From: a virus
Length of the DNA: 33,324 nucleotides
Virus record (IMG/VR): IMGVR_UViG_3300037796_000302
Span: 1-33,324 of that record
Strand: one strand, 5' to 3'
The translations under genes and the position numbers were made by a program. Under the pieces are notes generated by a model. That model ran no database searches, had not been told where the DNA came from, and worked only from the letters and a program-made list of their open reading frames with translations. Every line of letters begins with the position of its first letter. The stretch's first letter is position 1. Of the stretch, positions 15,711 through 22,854 are shown piece by piece.

Positions 15711-16730
15711 TTACTTACTTTTTCTTCGACGAGCGATGATGGCTGCAAGTTCACTATCCTCATCATCATCATCATCATCATCATCGTCATCAATAGGTGA
15801 ATCAGATTCATGAGAAGAATTATTTTCATCATTCATTGATTCCTCTTGGACATCTTCAACAATGTTCTTCATTTCTTCATCAAGTTCTTCTTCATTTTCC
15901 TCATCATCGTCATCATTGCCGCCTAATCGATTCAAAATTTCCCTTCTTTTAGAAGAAGATTCTGAGCTTGACCTCTTATTTTCTAAAGAATCTTCAGCGC
16001 CAACACCACCGTTTAGGTGTTTCTGTAGAAGTTCATCTGTTTCTTCGTAAGTGACTTCAGGTGGCAAAAACTCTTCTAGTTCTTTAAGTTCAATATTCTC
16101 GAGAGCTTCTGTCGGAATTTCAGAAGGTTTACGCTCAAAGGTAGAAGCTAGATCATATTTACCACGACCGCCTTGCATTGTTTTTTTGATTTTAAAATTG
16201 AAACCATTTTCCAAATCCCATGGAAGCGGATCATCGTCATCAAAGAAATCAGCCAATTGTGCTTCAATTTTTTTATGTAATTGAAAACCTAATTGCAAAG
16301 TTACAACTTTATTTTCGAAGGTTTCACCTGTTTCAGAATCAGGTGGGAGGGGGTCTTTAATTACGACGGCTCGACATATGTGCTTCAAATCGCGCCAATA
16401 GTACTTGCCATTTTTAGAATCTTTACCTTCGCTTCTGTAATATTCTTGTGAAAGATCACAAATTGGACATTGATTTCCGAAAGTTTGCGGACAAACTACA
16501 TTACGGTCTTTTCCATCTATTGCTAACCTATGTTGCTTTTTTTCAATCATAGGTATTGGATGGTTCTCTTCAGTTTTGTTGGGCAAAATTCTGATAACTG
16601 CTTCTTCTTCTTCATTCATTTGCCAAAAAGGGTAAATATCAGAATTTTTAAAATTACTGCTTTTTCTGCCCGAAGATTGTTTTTTAGCTAATTTTCTTAT
16701 TTCAGCCATACTCATTTTTTGTGTTGCCAT
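15711..16730 (-). CDS. 32: Single-stranded DNA-binding protein gp32
   Basis: 339 residues (T4 gp32 301). The N-terminal basic segment (residues 1-30, 'AEIRKLAKKQSSGRK') corresponds to the T4 cooperativity domain. The zinc ligands H67, C80, C88 and C91 match T4 H64-C77-C87-C90 in order and near-identical spacing. 'YYWRDLKHICRAVVI' and the OB-fold core follow. The C-terminus is strongly acidic, with a run of ten Asp near the end encoded by GAT repeats, but it finishes with a basic RRRKSK. T4 gp32 ends acidic, so the basic tip is a difference. The protein protects single strands and coordinates UvsX, UvsY and the replisome. Its own promoter, 5' hairpin and 3' terminator make it a separate transcription unit. 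Confidence 0.95.
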   Translation of the reverse strand: MATQKMSMAEIRKLAKKQSSGRKSSNFKNSDIYPFWQMNEEEEAVIRILPNKTEENHPIPMIEKKQHRLAIDGKDRNVVCPQTFGNQCPICDLSQEYYRSEGKDSKNGKYYWRDLKHICRAVVIKDPLPPDSETGETFENKVVTLQLGFQLHKKIEAQLADFFDDDDPLPWDLENGFNFKIKKTMQGGRGKYDLASTFERKPSEIPTEALENIELKELEEFLPPEVTYEETDELLQKHLNGGVGAEDSLENKRSSSESSSKRREILNRLGGNDDDDEENEEELDEEMKNIVEDVQEESMNDENNSSHESDSPIDDDDDDDDDDEDSELAAIIARRRKSK

Positions 16731-16801
16731 TTTACGTTCTCCTTTTGTTCTAATAGCATTCTAATTTAGCTCTTGTTGCATTCTGCGTTCAGTGCTAATT
16801 T

Positions 16802-16820
16802 ATGACACCCCATGTGTCAT
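16802..16820 (-). promoter_or_regulatory. 5' leader hairpin of gene 32 mRNA
   Basis: Minus-strand ATGACAC-ATGGG-GTGTCAT: a perfect 7-bp stem and 5-base loop. It starts about five bases after the predicted transcription start (near 16825) and is followed by about 70 bases of mostly unstructured A-rich leader ending in AAAGGAG before the gp32 ATG. T4 gp32 controls its own translation through a leader structure, so this is a candidate analogue. The loop has no visible complement, so no pseudoknot is claimed. Confidence 0.45.
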
Positions 16821-16831
16821 CATTTTTAGAT

Positions 16832-16860
16832 ATTGTAGAATCTTGACATGTTTAATTCAA
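16832..16860 (-). promoter_or_regulatory. Sigma70-like promoter for gene 32
   Basis: Minus-strand TTGAAT (16860-16855), 17-base spacer, TACAAT (16837-16832). It overlaps the end of the SWIM-protein gene. Confidence 0.5.
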
Positions 16861-17406
16861 CAATGATCTAAAAAATTCTTCTCTTTCTAATTCATTCTTT
16901 AATTTCATAATATGTTTGCAGACTCCCGGCGTATTGTTGGGATTAACAGATGGTCTATCAGTTTTCTTCGCATAGGCTTCAGGCGGCTCTCCATATAAAC
17001 TATTATCAGAATAATTATACGGTGCAAAACGCCATCTGAAATCCTCACAAGTACAACGAACTTTTACATCAACATTTTCAGATTTTTGTACATAAAAGGC
17101 TGTTCCATCCGATGAAGTAAGCTCAAAAGCATTTTCGCCAGTTTCTTGCATTTCTTGATATCTTTCTTCACTTATATATTCTAAATTATCAAAAACAATA
17201 ACGGTTTGATATTTAGATCCACTTTCACTGAATGTATCAGCTTTAACTTGAAGCATTCCCTGTTCGACCATTGGAATGTATTGTATATTATTGACTTGTA
17301 CTTTTTGTGAATCCTGTTCTCGATCATCACCAAATGATTTATTAGTAAGTGATATTAATGATGATAATGATCTTTCAAAAAGTGTTAATACTTCGTTAAT
17401 TTGCAT
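16852..17406 (-). CDS. SWIM zinc-finger protein, late-expressed
   Basis: 184 residues. The C-terminal half has C118-x-C120 ('VRCTCEDFRWRFAPYNY') and, after an insert with 'PPEAYAKKT' and a Pro/Asn loop, C163-x-H165 ('PGVCKHIMKLK'). This is the CxC...CxH signature of SWIM zinc fingers, usually DNA- or protein-binding. I recall similar 'C-C-DF---YNY ... PG-CKH' proteins among marine T4-like phages, sometimes as virion components. A late box (GATAAATA, 17436-17443) lies 29 bases before the ATG, supporting late expression. Position directly after the terminase may mean a packaging or head-completion role, which is inference. Confidence 0.7.
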   Translation of the reverse strand: MQINEVLTLFERSLSSLISLTNKSFGDDREQDSQKVQVNNIQYIPMVEQGMLQVKADTFSESGSKYQTVIVFDNLEYISEERYQEMQETGENAFELTSSDGTAFYVQKSENVDVKVRCTCEDFRWRFAPYNYSDNSLYGEPPEAYAKKTDRPSVNPNNTPGVCKHIMKLKNELEREEFFRSLLN

Positions 17407-17435
17407 TAAAAAATTATGTTTTATCTAATCTCTTT

Positions 17436-17443
17436 TATTTATC
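17436..17443 (-). promoter_or_regulatory. Late promoter box GATAAATA
   Basis: Minus-strand GATAAATA, 29 bases before the SWIM-protein gene. The preceding TTTCT resembles the T-rich sequence before the GATAAATA boxes at 6136 and 26903. Confidence 0.65.
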
Positions 17444-17456
17444 AGAAATAAAGACA

Positions 17457-20357
17457 CTACGCGATAATAATAGGCATTGCCATATCATCTATATTTTTAG
17501 GATCATCTGTAAATTCTTCATCCCACTCATTTTGTTGATTATCTTGTCCCTGAACATTATAAATTTGATCATATGCATATGGATTGTGATCTGCTAATTC
17601 TTGTAAAATACGCATAAGTATTAATAAAGCCGCAATACAATCATCTGTTGAGCCTGTTTCAGCTTTATATGTAGAACCTTGTCTAGTATATCCCTTGAAT
17701 TCTCGGAGCAATACTTTAGAGTAAAATTTATAAGTTCTATTCTCAATCATATGCTTCAATTTCATACATGCACCACGTTTAGTGGTTTCTGACATTGAAA
17801 TTCCCAAACGTTTACTATTACTGTCAGAAATGAGCATTGCAGTTTCAGGGGGTTTTTCATCATATTCATATAATGCAAGTATACTGGCACCTAATCCATT
17901 ATTTTCAACTGAAAAATAAACTTCAGATGAATTTTGTTGTAAAAACAATAATATATTCTTCAACCTAGAGTACAAAAATTTTTCATTCGTATTATTTGAT
18001 CTAAATTCCAGAACTTGCTCTAGTGTGGGAAACTCCGTAACTTCAATTACTGAATAATCATTGCCGTTACCACTAGCAACATCAACCGAAACAATATAAG
18101 CAAGAGATTTATTAATCTTTTTGAAAAACTCTAAATCGCCTATTGTAAATGCTATAGGTGGTTCTTCTCCAAATTCTTTATCCATTTCATTTTCTATTTG
18201 ATTCAAAATAAAACTATCAATTAATGTTATATCAGATGACAGAAATTGACACTCGAACTCTTGTAGCCAACGTCTTTTCCCAAGTGCCCCGATTTGTTGT
18301 TTTTTAAATTCTTCATCTCTTTCCGGTGGAGCATACCATGGAACGTGCATCGCTTTAAAATCATTTATTCCATTAACTGCACCTCTCCATAGTTCAGCAA
18401 ATAAATTAGAGTTACCGTTTGGGGTCGAGGATATGATACATGACCCTCCGGTATTTGAACCCATAAACCCAGACTGTAAAAATGAATGAGAAGTGGGAAC
18501 AGTCAAGTCATATGTACGTTGTTGAAAAGAATTCTTGAGTTCTGTTATCTGAACCCATAATCCTCCGTCCAAGTATCCTTTCCAAAATTTTTCATATTTT
18601 TTCCATATTTCATGATTTTCTATTTTTATAATCTCCGACAATTTAACAAGCCATGTATGAGTAATCACTCGATTCGGATTTTTATCAACTACCTTATCCA
18701 ATCTAAGATTATATTTTTTTCTTAATATATTTCCATTTAATCCACTAAGCTTAACAATCTCTTTAATTGTTGGTTCTACTATTTTTGCCGGTATTGTGAA
18801 TTGTTTAAAATCATCCTGTCTTCTTATTTCTATTATTTCATTCAGTTTTTCTATTTTTCTTTTTATTTTAATAGGTATTAACTTTTTAAACTTATAATAT
18901 TGGGACAGAGGTATATTTAAAGAATATACATTTTTATATTTTTTTGTTAAATTTTTATTATTTGCTATAATACGTGGCTTAATATCCAAACTGTTTTTAG
19001 TATAGACTCTACTTATTAAACCCATATTCAAGAGTAGTAACTGTGTTTCTTTTATTAAACGTTTACTAGTGCTGGTTAAGTTTATGGATCGATCTGTAAC
19101 TGCTCCATCACCATCAAACAAACCAGCCAAATAATTACAAACTGTATTTTTATCAGATTCCATTATATATGATGGCGTTTTTTTATCATAACATTTAGCT
19201 TTTAAATCTACGCCCAAATTCTCATAATTTTCTACAAGTTCTCTCGAAAAACAATCTAGTTTATGTGGTTCATTTTTTCTTTTTAATGAAAATCGTCTAA
19301 TAAATTTTGAATTTAAAAATACATTTCTAAACTCATCATCCGTATTAGAAATTGTAATCCCATAAATATACTCACCGCGTTTGCATGACCATCCTTCAGC
19401 TATATACCCACCCAACATATAAGCTAAATCATCATCTAATGATTTATTTCCCCACATATTCATATCGCTATCAACTTTGATATAGTCGTTCAATGTTAAT
19501 TCAGATGTTTTCTTCATATACGGTGCTTCTTTTCCGGCCACCCAAAATTTATGATCTAGTGTAGCCTCAACTTCCATTCCTAGTTTATTCTTTATTTTTT
19601 TAGTATTTGAAGCGGGGCTAACATAGCCATGAGAAACCTTTTCTCTCCCTTCTAATCCCCACGTGTATAAATTGTTGTATTCAAAATACTCCCCATCTTT
19701 TTTATTTTTGCACAATGATTCAATAGTTTTTAAACCATTCTGCGTAAATAAAATCGTGTCACCCCGTAAACATGAAATAGTCGGCAAAATTGAAGTCCAA
19801 AACTCTTCCTGCACATTGGATTTTACAAAGGCGTACTCATCACAATACAATAGTGATATTGCATAACCGCGCCCAGAATCAGCAGATGTTGTTGTTGCTA
19901 TAATTCGAGAAGAGTTATCAAATTTACATTCATGTTTATTCCATGAATCTTCATCAATACCGGGCTTCAACCAATCTGGTAATTCTTCATAAGCATATTG
20001 TATTTTACCAATAATTTCTTTAGCATTATCACTTTTGTTAGAAACGACCATAACAGTAACATCTTCATTAAAAATTGCATACCATAAGAGATAAGCACAA
20101 ATCGTTTCAGTTTTACCAGTTTGGCGAGCAGACATAACGATTGAAAAACGATTTTGATCATATAAATCAATCATGTCTTCTTGATAATCATAGAGATTAA
20201 ATTTAATCTTACCCTTTTTAGGGTGCTTGATTTTTATATAGTTTTTAATAAAGTGTTTAGGGTCTCTGGCACACTTCATCAATTCCTGTACATCTTTTTG
20301 ACTATACTCTATTTCTTTATGAGCCTTTTTAAGGCGTGGATTGCGTCTTCTGCTCAT
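17457..20357 (-). CDS. 17: Large terminase gp17 with in-frame intein
   Basis: The 966-residue precursor would give a 526-residue terminase after splicing (T4 gp17 610). The motor uses ATP to pump DNA into the head and cuts concatemers. N-extein: Walker A 'SARQTGKT' at 76-83 and Walker B 'LLYCDEYAF' with D173/E174. C-extein: the 'IISSTPNGN' coupling motif at 641-649, then the RNase H-like nuclease with D759 ('VSVDVASG'), E818 ('FSVENNG') and D905/D906 ('STDDCIAAL'). These match the order of the T4 D401-E458-D542 triad. The intein lies between residues 195 and 636, directly before the coupling motif, so unspliced protein should be inactive. It has a late box 24 bases upstream. gp16 is not adjacent but lies about 6 kb upstream. 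Confidence 0.93.
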   Translation of the reverse strand: MSRRRNPRLKKAHKEIEYSQKDVQELMKCARDPKHFIKNYIKIKHPKKGKIKFNLYDYQEDMIDLYDQNRFSIVMSARQTGKTETICAYLLWYAIFNEDVTVMVVSNKSDNAKEIIGKIQYAYEELPDWLKPGIDEDSWNKHECKFDNSSRIIATTTSADSGRGYAISLLYCDEYAFVKSNVQEEFWTSILPTISCLRGDTILFTQNGLKTIESLCKNKKDGEYFEYNNLYTWGLEGREKVSHGYVSPASNTKKIKNKLGMEVEATLDHKFWVAGKEAPYMKKTSELTLNDYIKVDSDMNMWGNKSLDDDLAYMLGGYIAEGWSCKRGEYIYGITISNTDDEFRNVFLNSKFIRRFSLKRKNEPHKLDCFSRELVENYENLGVDLKAKCYDKKTPSYIMESDKNTVCNYLAGLFDGDGAVTDRSINLTSTSKRLIKETQLLLLNMGLISRVYTKNSLDIKPRIIANNKNLTKKYKNVYSLNIPLSQYYKFKKLIPIKIKRKIEKLNEIIEIRRQDDFKQFTIPAKIVEPTIKEIVKLSGLNGNILRKKYNLRLDKVVDKNPNRVITHTWLVKLSEIIKIENHEIWKKYEKFWKGYLDGGLWVQITELKNSFQQRTYDLTVPTSHSFLQSGFMGSNTGGSCIISSTPNGNSNLFAELWRGAVNGINDFKAMHVPWYAPPERDEEFKKQQIGALGKRRWLQEFECQFLSSDITLIDSFILNQIENEMDKEFGEEPPIAFTIGDLEFFKKINKSLAYIVSVDVASGNGNDYSVIEVTEFPTLEQVLEFRSNNTNEKFLYSRLKNILLFLQQNSSEVYFSVENNGLGASILALYEYDEKPPETAMLISDSNSKRLGISMSETTKRGACMKLKHMIENRTYKFYSKVLLREFKGYTRQGSTYKAETGSTDDCIAALLILMRILQELADHNPYAYDQIYNVQGQDNQQNEWDEEFTDDPKNIDDMAMPIIIA
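18453..19772 (-). mobile_element. TerL intein with LAGLIDADG endonuclease
   Basis: Residues 196-635 of the gp17 precursor (440 residues). Block A starts at Cys196 ('CLRGDTILFT'). Block B is 'ATLDHKFWV' (T-x-D-H). Two LAGLIDADG motifs, 'LAYMLGGYIAEG' (311-322) and 'LAGLFDGDG' (410-418), retain acidic residues, so the homing endonuclease may be active. Block F is 'TYDLTVPTSHSFLQSG', and block G ends Gly-Ser-Asn635 before Thr636. The junction is PTIS|C ... N|TGGS. The usual penultimate His is Ser, a variant that needs another residue to assist Asn cyclisation. The intact motifs suggest a functional element. Confidence 0.93.
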
Positions 20358-20381
20358 TCCATATCTCTATATTTCAAGAAA

Positions 20382-20389
20382 TATTTATT
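20382..20389 (-). promoter_or_regulatory. Late promoter box AATAAATA
   Basis: Minus-strand AATAAATA, 24 bases before gene 17. Confidence 0.6.
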
Positions 20390-20421
20390 TTTTAAAATAA
20401 TTTATGATATTTGAGCGAAAA

Positions 20422-20667
20422 CTAAAGTTGAGTAATTTCAACATTTTTACCAATTACTATAAAGTGTTTATCTGGGTATGCTTCTTTAAAAATATTACAC
20501 ACATGTTCTCTATATTCTCTTTCTTTTGACGGATGTAAGTTTTTATAATCAACTTTTATAATGTAAACATCTTCTTCACTAAACCCTTTGTTAGGTTTTT
20601 CATCCATTTGTTCAACAAACTCTCCACCATAGTTACTAATTATATATTCAAATCTATCATTTGTCAA
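20422..20667 (-). CDS. Orphan ORF, probably 5'-truncated by the IS607 element
   Basis: About 81 residues ('RFEYIISNYGGEFVEQMDEKPNKGF ... KHFIVIGKNVEITQL'). The only available start is a TTG at 20667 with no ribosome-binding site, six bases after an in-frame TGA. The frame opens about 18 bases past the 3' hairpin of tnpB. This is what is expected if the transposon removed the true start. The remaining sequence is compositionally normal and looks like the C-terminal alpha/beta half of a small phage protein. No family recognised. It may be untranslated now. Confidence 0.4.
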   Translation of the reverse strand: MTNDRFEYIISNYGGEFVEQMDEKPNKGFSEEDVYIIKVDYKNLHPSKEREYREHVCNIFKEAYPDKHFIVIGKNVEITQL

Positions 20668-20684
20668 TAATCAGTTTTTTGGAC

Positions 20685-20707
20685 GAAAGGAACTACAGGT
20701 GCCTTTC
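20685..20707 (-). other. tnpB 3'-end hairpin, candidate reRNA (omega RNA) end
   Basis: Minus-strand GAAAGG - 11-base loop containing the tnpB stop - CCTTTC. TnpB guide RNAs are known to overlap the 3' end of tnpB and finish at the element's right end, so this hairpin is a candidate scaffold element. The exact end of the element is not determined. Confidence 0.4.
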
Positions 20708-21814
20708 ATTTAATGTTTCCTTCCTAGAAATATTGATAGATGCATTTAAATCTGCATCATGTTCAAATGCACAATTCGTGCATTTGAACTTATCACCATT
20801 TCTATTAGAAGAATCAGTCCATCCGCATTCACTGCACTGCTGACTTGTGTAACTAGGCGAAACATGTCGAACAAGGACACCTTGTTCTTCACATTTCGAT
20901 TCCAGTTTGTCATACAATGCAGTGTAAGTCCAGTGACTTAACATGCGGTTTGTTTTCTTTCTTTTTCTTAAGTGCTGTATTTTTTCCAATTTCAATTCTT
21001 TCACGGAATCAAGATTCAATTGATTGATAGTCCAGTTGATATAATTTTTTCTGTGTTCTTGGGCTTTTTTAAAGTTTTTACTTCCTTTCTTCTTTCTTGA
21101 CAGTTTTTCAGTGATTGATTTTAAATCATGTCCGTGATTGCATTGAGAGCTTTGAAAACCATTGGAACAGGAAACAGCTTTGTTTAATCCAATATCAATT
21201 CCTAAAGTGACTCCACTTGTTTTTGTTTCAACTTCTGGCAAATCAAACATGAAAGTCATTTGCTTCTTGCTCAATCGAATTCCAGATTTTATTTCTCCCT
21301 TTTTAAGTAACCGATTAAAATGTTTGCTCTTTTTGAACGGAATTTGGATTTTCATTTTGTTTCCGATGGAACTAAATGTGATCCATCCATCAAAACTGGT
21401 CTCATTTTCTAAATCAATTTTAACAAAACGAGAATCTAATTCAGGACAAACATGATTAATATTTGGTTTTGTAGTTTTGGTTTTATCATAAATCTTCTGT
21501 AATTTCAATGCCCTATGATGATCTCCTTCTGATTTCAATTGATCGATCATGAACTTTCGTTGCCTTTGCTTCTGTTTTGTTCCGCGAACCACGCTACTTG
21601 CTTGTTTTGCAGCGCATTGAATCATTCGAGCAGATAACCATGTGTTGACTTGAGAAGTGATTTCTTTGGGGAGTAATTTTGGAATATCATTTTCTTCCCA
21701 AATCAAATCGATAATTTGTTTCATGACACTTCGGTATTCATCGACCATTAGATGTAATTGATTTTGTTTTTCTTTGTTAGAAAATTTGATTGATGACGTT
21801 GTTGATCTAATCAT
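20693..21814 (-). CDS. tnpB: TnpB, RNA-guided nuclease of IS607/IS605-type elements
   Basis: 373 residues, a usual length. RuvC-like residues are present in order: D207 ('TLGIDIGLNKA'), E277 ('ELKLEKIQHL') and D355 ('HDADLNASINI'). The zinc ribbon C327-x2-C330 ... C345-x2-C348 lies between the last two. The N-terminal part (about 1-130) is helical and basic ('RGTKQKQRQRKFM'). TnpB enzymes cut DNA guided by an RNA from the element's right end and help retain the element after excision. All catalytic positions are retained and there is no frameshift, so this copy could be active. It starts ATGATTAG over the tnpA stop. Confidence 0.93.
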   Translation of the reverse strand: MIRSTTSSIKFSNKEKQNQLHLMVDEYRSVMKQIIDLIWEENDIPKLLPKEITSQVNTWLSARMIQCAAKQASSVVRGTKQKQRQRKFMIDQLKSEGDHHRALKLQKIYDKTKTTKPNINHVCPELDSRFVKIDLENETSFDGWITFSSIGNKMKIQIPFKKSKHFNRLLKKGEIKSGIRLSKKQMTFMFDLPEVETKTSGVTLGIDIGLNKAVSCSNGFQSSQCNHGHDLKSITEKLSRKKKGSKNFKKAQEHRKNYINWTINQLNLDSVKELKLEKIQHLRKRKKTNRMLSHWTYTALYDKLESKCEEQGVLVRHVSPSYTSQQCSECGWTDSSNRNGDKFKCTNCAFEHDADLNASINISRKETLNERHL

Positions 21815-22367
21815 TTTTCATCTCTTTAATTAATTTTTCGGTTTTTCTTTTGCTTCTTCTTTTCCCGTATAATCGGGTGCAAAATGATGTTACCAAAGAA
21901 ACAAAATCTTGCATTAGATCAGATTCATCTTCATTTACATGATTTATAACTACAATTTCTCCATCAAATAGAGTGTCTATGTAAGCAAACCCGAAACGAG
22001 TTAATCGATCTTTATGCTCTATAATTATTCTAGTTGCCTTTTTATCTGACAATATTTTTTGTAATTTAGGTCTCTTGTCATTTAGACCTGATGCAGTTTC
22101 TTTTATGATTTCATGTACTTCCCAACCTCTGGCCGCGCAAAATTCACTTATACGTTTAGCTTGAGAATCTAGGTTGTTTTTATTTTCAGATGAACTCACC
22201 CTTGCATAGACAACATTGTGTTCTGGCTTTTCTTTAATTTCTGGCTCATCTACTACAATGGTACCGCTTGGTAGCTGTCTGGCATTTGGAACTTTATTTT
22301 GTTTAAACAGGCGGTGTGCTGACTGATATGTAATACTATTTTTCTTTGCCCATTGTGAAAGTTTCAT
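21807..22367 (-). CDS. tnpA: TnpA, IS607-type serine recombinase
   Basis: 186 residues. The N-terminal MerR-like helix-turn-helix ('KLSQWAKKNSITYQSAHRLFKQNKVP', about 2-28) precedes a small serine-recombinase domain. The catalytic motif is 'YARVSSSENKNNLDSQ', with the nucleophile around Ser58. Further motifs are 'ISEFCAARGWEV', 'IIEHKDRLTRFGF' (the Arg-rich active-site helix) and a basic C-terminus. HTH before the catalytic domain is typical of IS607 transposases. A TATAAATA late box lies 24 bases upstream, so the transposase may be made late in infection. Confidence 0.92.
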   Translation of the reverse strand: MKLSQWAKKNSITYQSAHRLFKQNKVPNARQLPSGTIVVDEPEIKEKPEHNVVYARVSSSENKNNLDSQAKRISEFCAARGWEVHEIIKETASGLNDKRPKLQKILSDKKATRIIIEHKDRLTRFGFAYIDTLFDGEIVVINHVNEDESDLMQDFVSLVTSFCTRLYGKRRSKRKTEKLIKEMKND

Positions 22368-22391
22368 AGGGGTTGACTTTTTAGTTTCTTC

Positions 22392-22399
22392 TATTTATA
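22392..22399 (-). promoter_or_regulatory. Late promoter box TATAAATA before tnpA
   Basis: Perfect phage late box at the same distance (24 bases) from tnpA as from true late genes. It is either left over from the interrupted phage locus or part of the element. Confidence 0.6.
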
Positions 22400-22444
22400 A
22401 TATTTACATATATAAAAATATATTTGTATATAATAATTATATTC

Positions 22445-22726
22445 TTATATAATACCCCTTCCAGCGTTGCCATTCACGGTACTCGTGAATATTTTAGTAC
22501 CGTTATCGAATTCAATACTATTTTTATTAAATGCAATAACTTTTGGTTTTAGAAAATGTGGTAATTTGTCATATGCATGTTGTAATATTTGTATATTATC
22601 TGTTGCAATTTCTAACTTATTTGCGCACAGCATTATATTGGAATATGAGTGAAAAATGGAATACCATAATATATAAGCTAGGGTTACAGTACTAGTGCCG
22701 ATTTGTCGTGAAGCTAACTTGTCCAT
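22445..22726 (-). pseudogene. Remnant of a second large-terminase ATPase domain
   Basis: About 92 residues align by eye with the ATPase domain of large terminases: 'SRQIGTSTVTLAYILWYSIF', 'AYDKLPHFLKPKV', 'FNKNSIEFDNGTKI' and 'NAGRGI'. It ends before Walker B. The Walker A Lys is lost (G-T-S instead of G-K-T), the N-terminal part is missing, and no start of its own is credible: the ATG at 22726 lies inside another gene. 'NK-SIE-DNG' is closer to T4 gp17 ('WNKGSIELDNGS') than to this phage's gp17, which suggests a different terminase lineage rather than a local duplication. Decayed and not functional as a terminase. Confidence 0.7.
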
Positions 22727-22854
22727 AAACTATCGCAGCGATATGGTCTAGCTGGAACCCATTTACCATCTATTTCAGTAAAATTTTCTTTTAAATGTTG
22801 TACTAATGCTTCAACTGTGAATATATTATTCCCGTATTCTTTTTTATTGCTCAT
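22714..22854 (-). pseudogene. Truncated small 'KWVPARP' gene
   Basis: 46 residues: 'MSNKKEYGNNIFTVEALVQHL' followed by 'DGKWVPARPYRCDSLWTS' and TAG. In other phages I recall small proteins with '-WVPARP-xx-SLW' that continue with a Lys/Trp-rich helix, next to the phosphoesterase gene as here. This one breaks right after SLW, where terminase-like sequence begins, so it looks cut by recombination. The ATG overlaps the phosphoesterase stop by 11 bases. It may still be translated as a short peptide. Confidence 0.5.

Larger units (their letters stand above)
20685..22367 (-). mobile_element. IS607-type transposon (tnpA + tnpB), minimum extent
   Basis: A serine-recombinase transposase gene is followed, with an 8-base overlap, by tnpB: the IS607 arrangement. 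Members lack terminal inverted repeats and target duplications, so the ends cannot be fixed by eye. The limits given are the tnpA start and the hairpin after tnpB. The element sits in the late packaging operon between a terminase-like fragment and an orphan ORF, in the same direction as the phage genes. A phage-type late box lies just outside tnpA. Confidence 0.85.

Noticed and set aside
15763-15793. Trinucleotide (ATC)n microsatellite as a separate regulatory repeat
   Set aside because: It is fully inside gp32 and encodes the Asp run of the acidic tail.
16802-16820. Full T4-type pseudoknot before gene 32
   Set aside because: The loop ATGGG has no CCCAT or similar complement in the leader, so only a hairpin can be supported.
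16802-16820. Terminator for the SWIM-protein gene
   Set aside because: The hairpin is followed by AAATTAGC on the minus strand, with no T-run.
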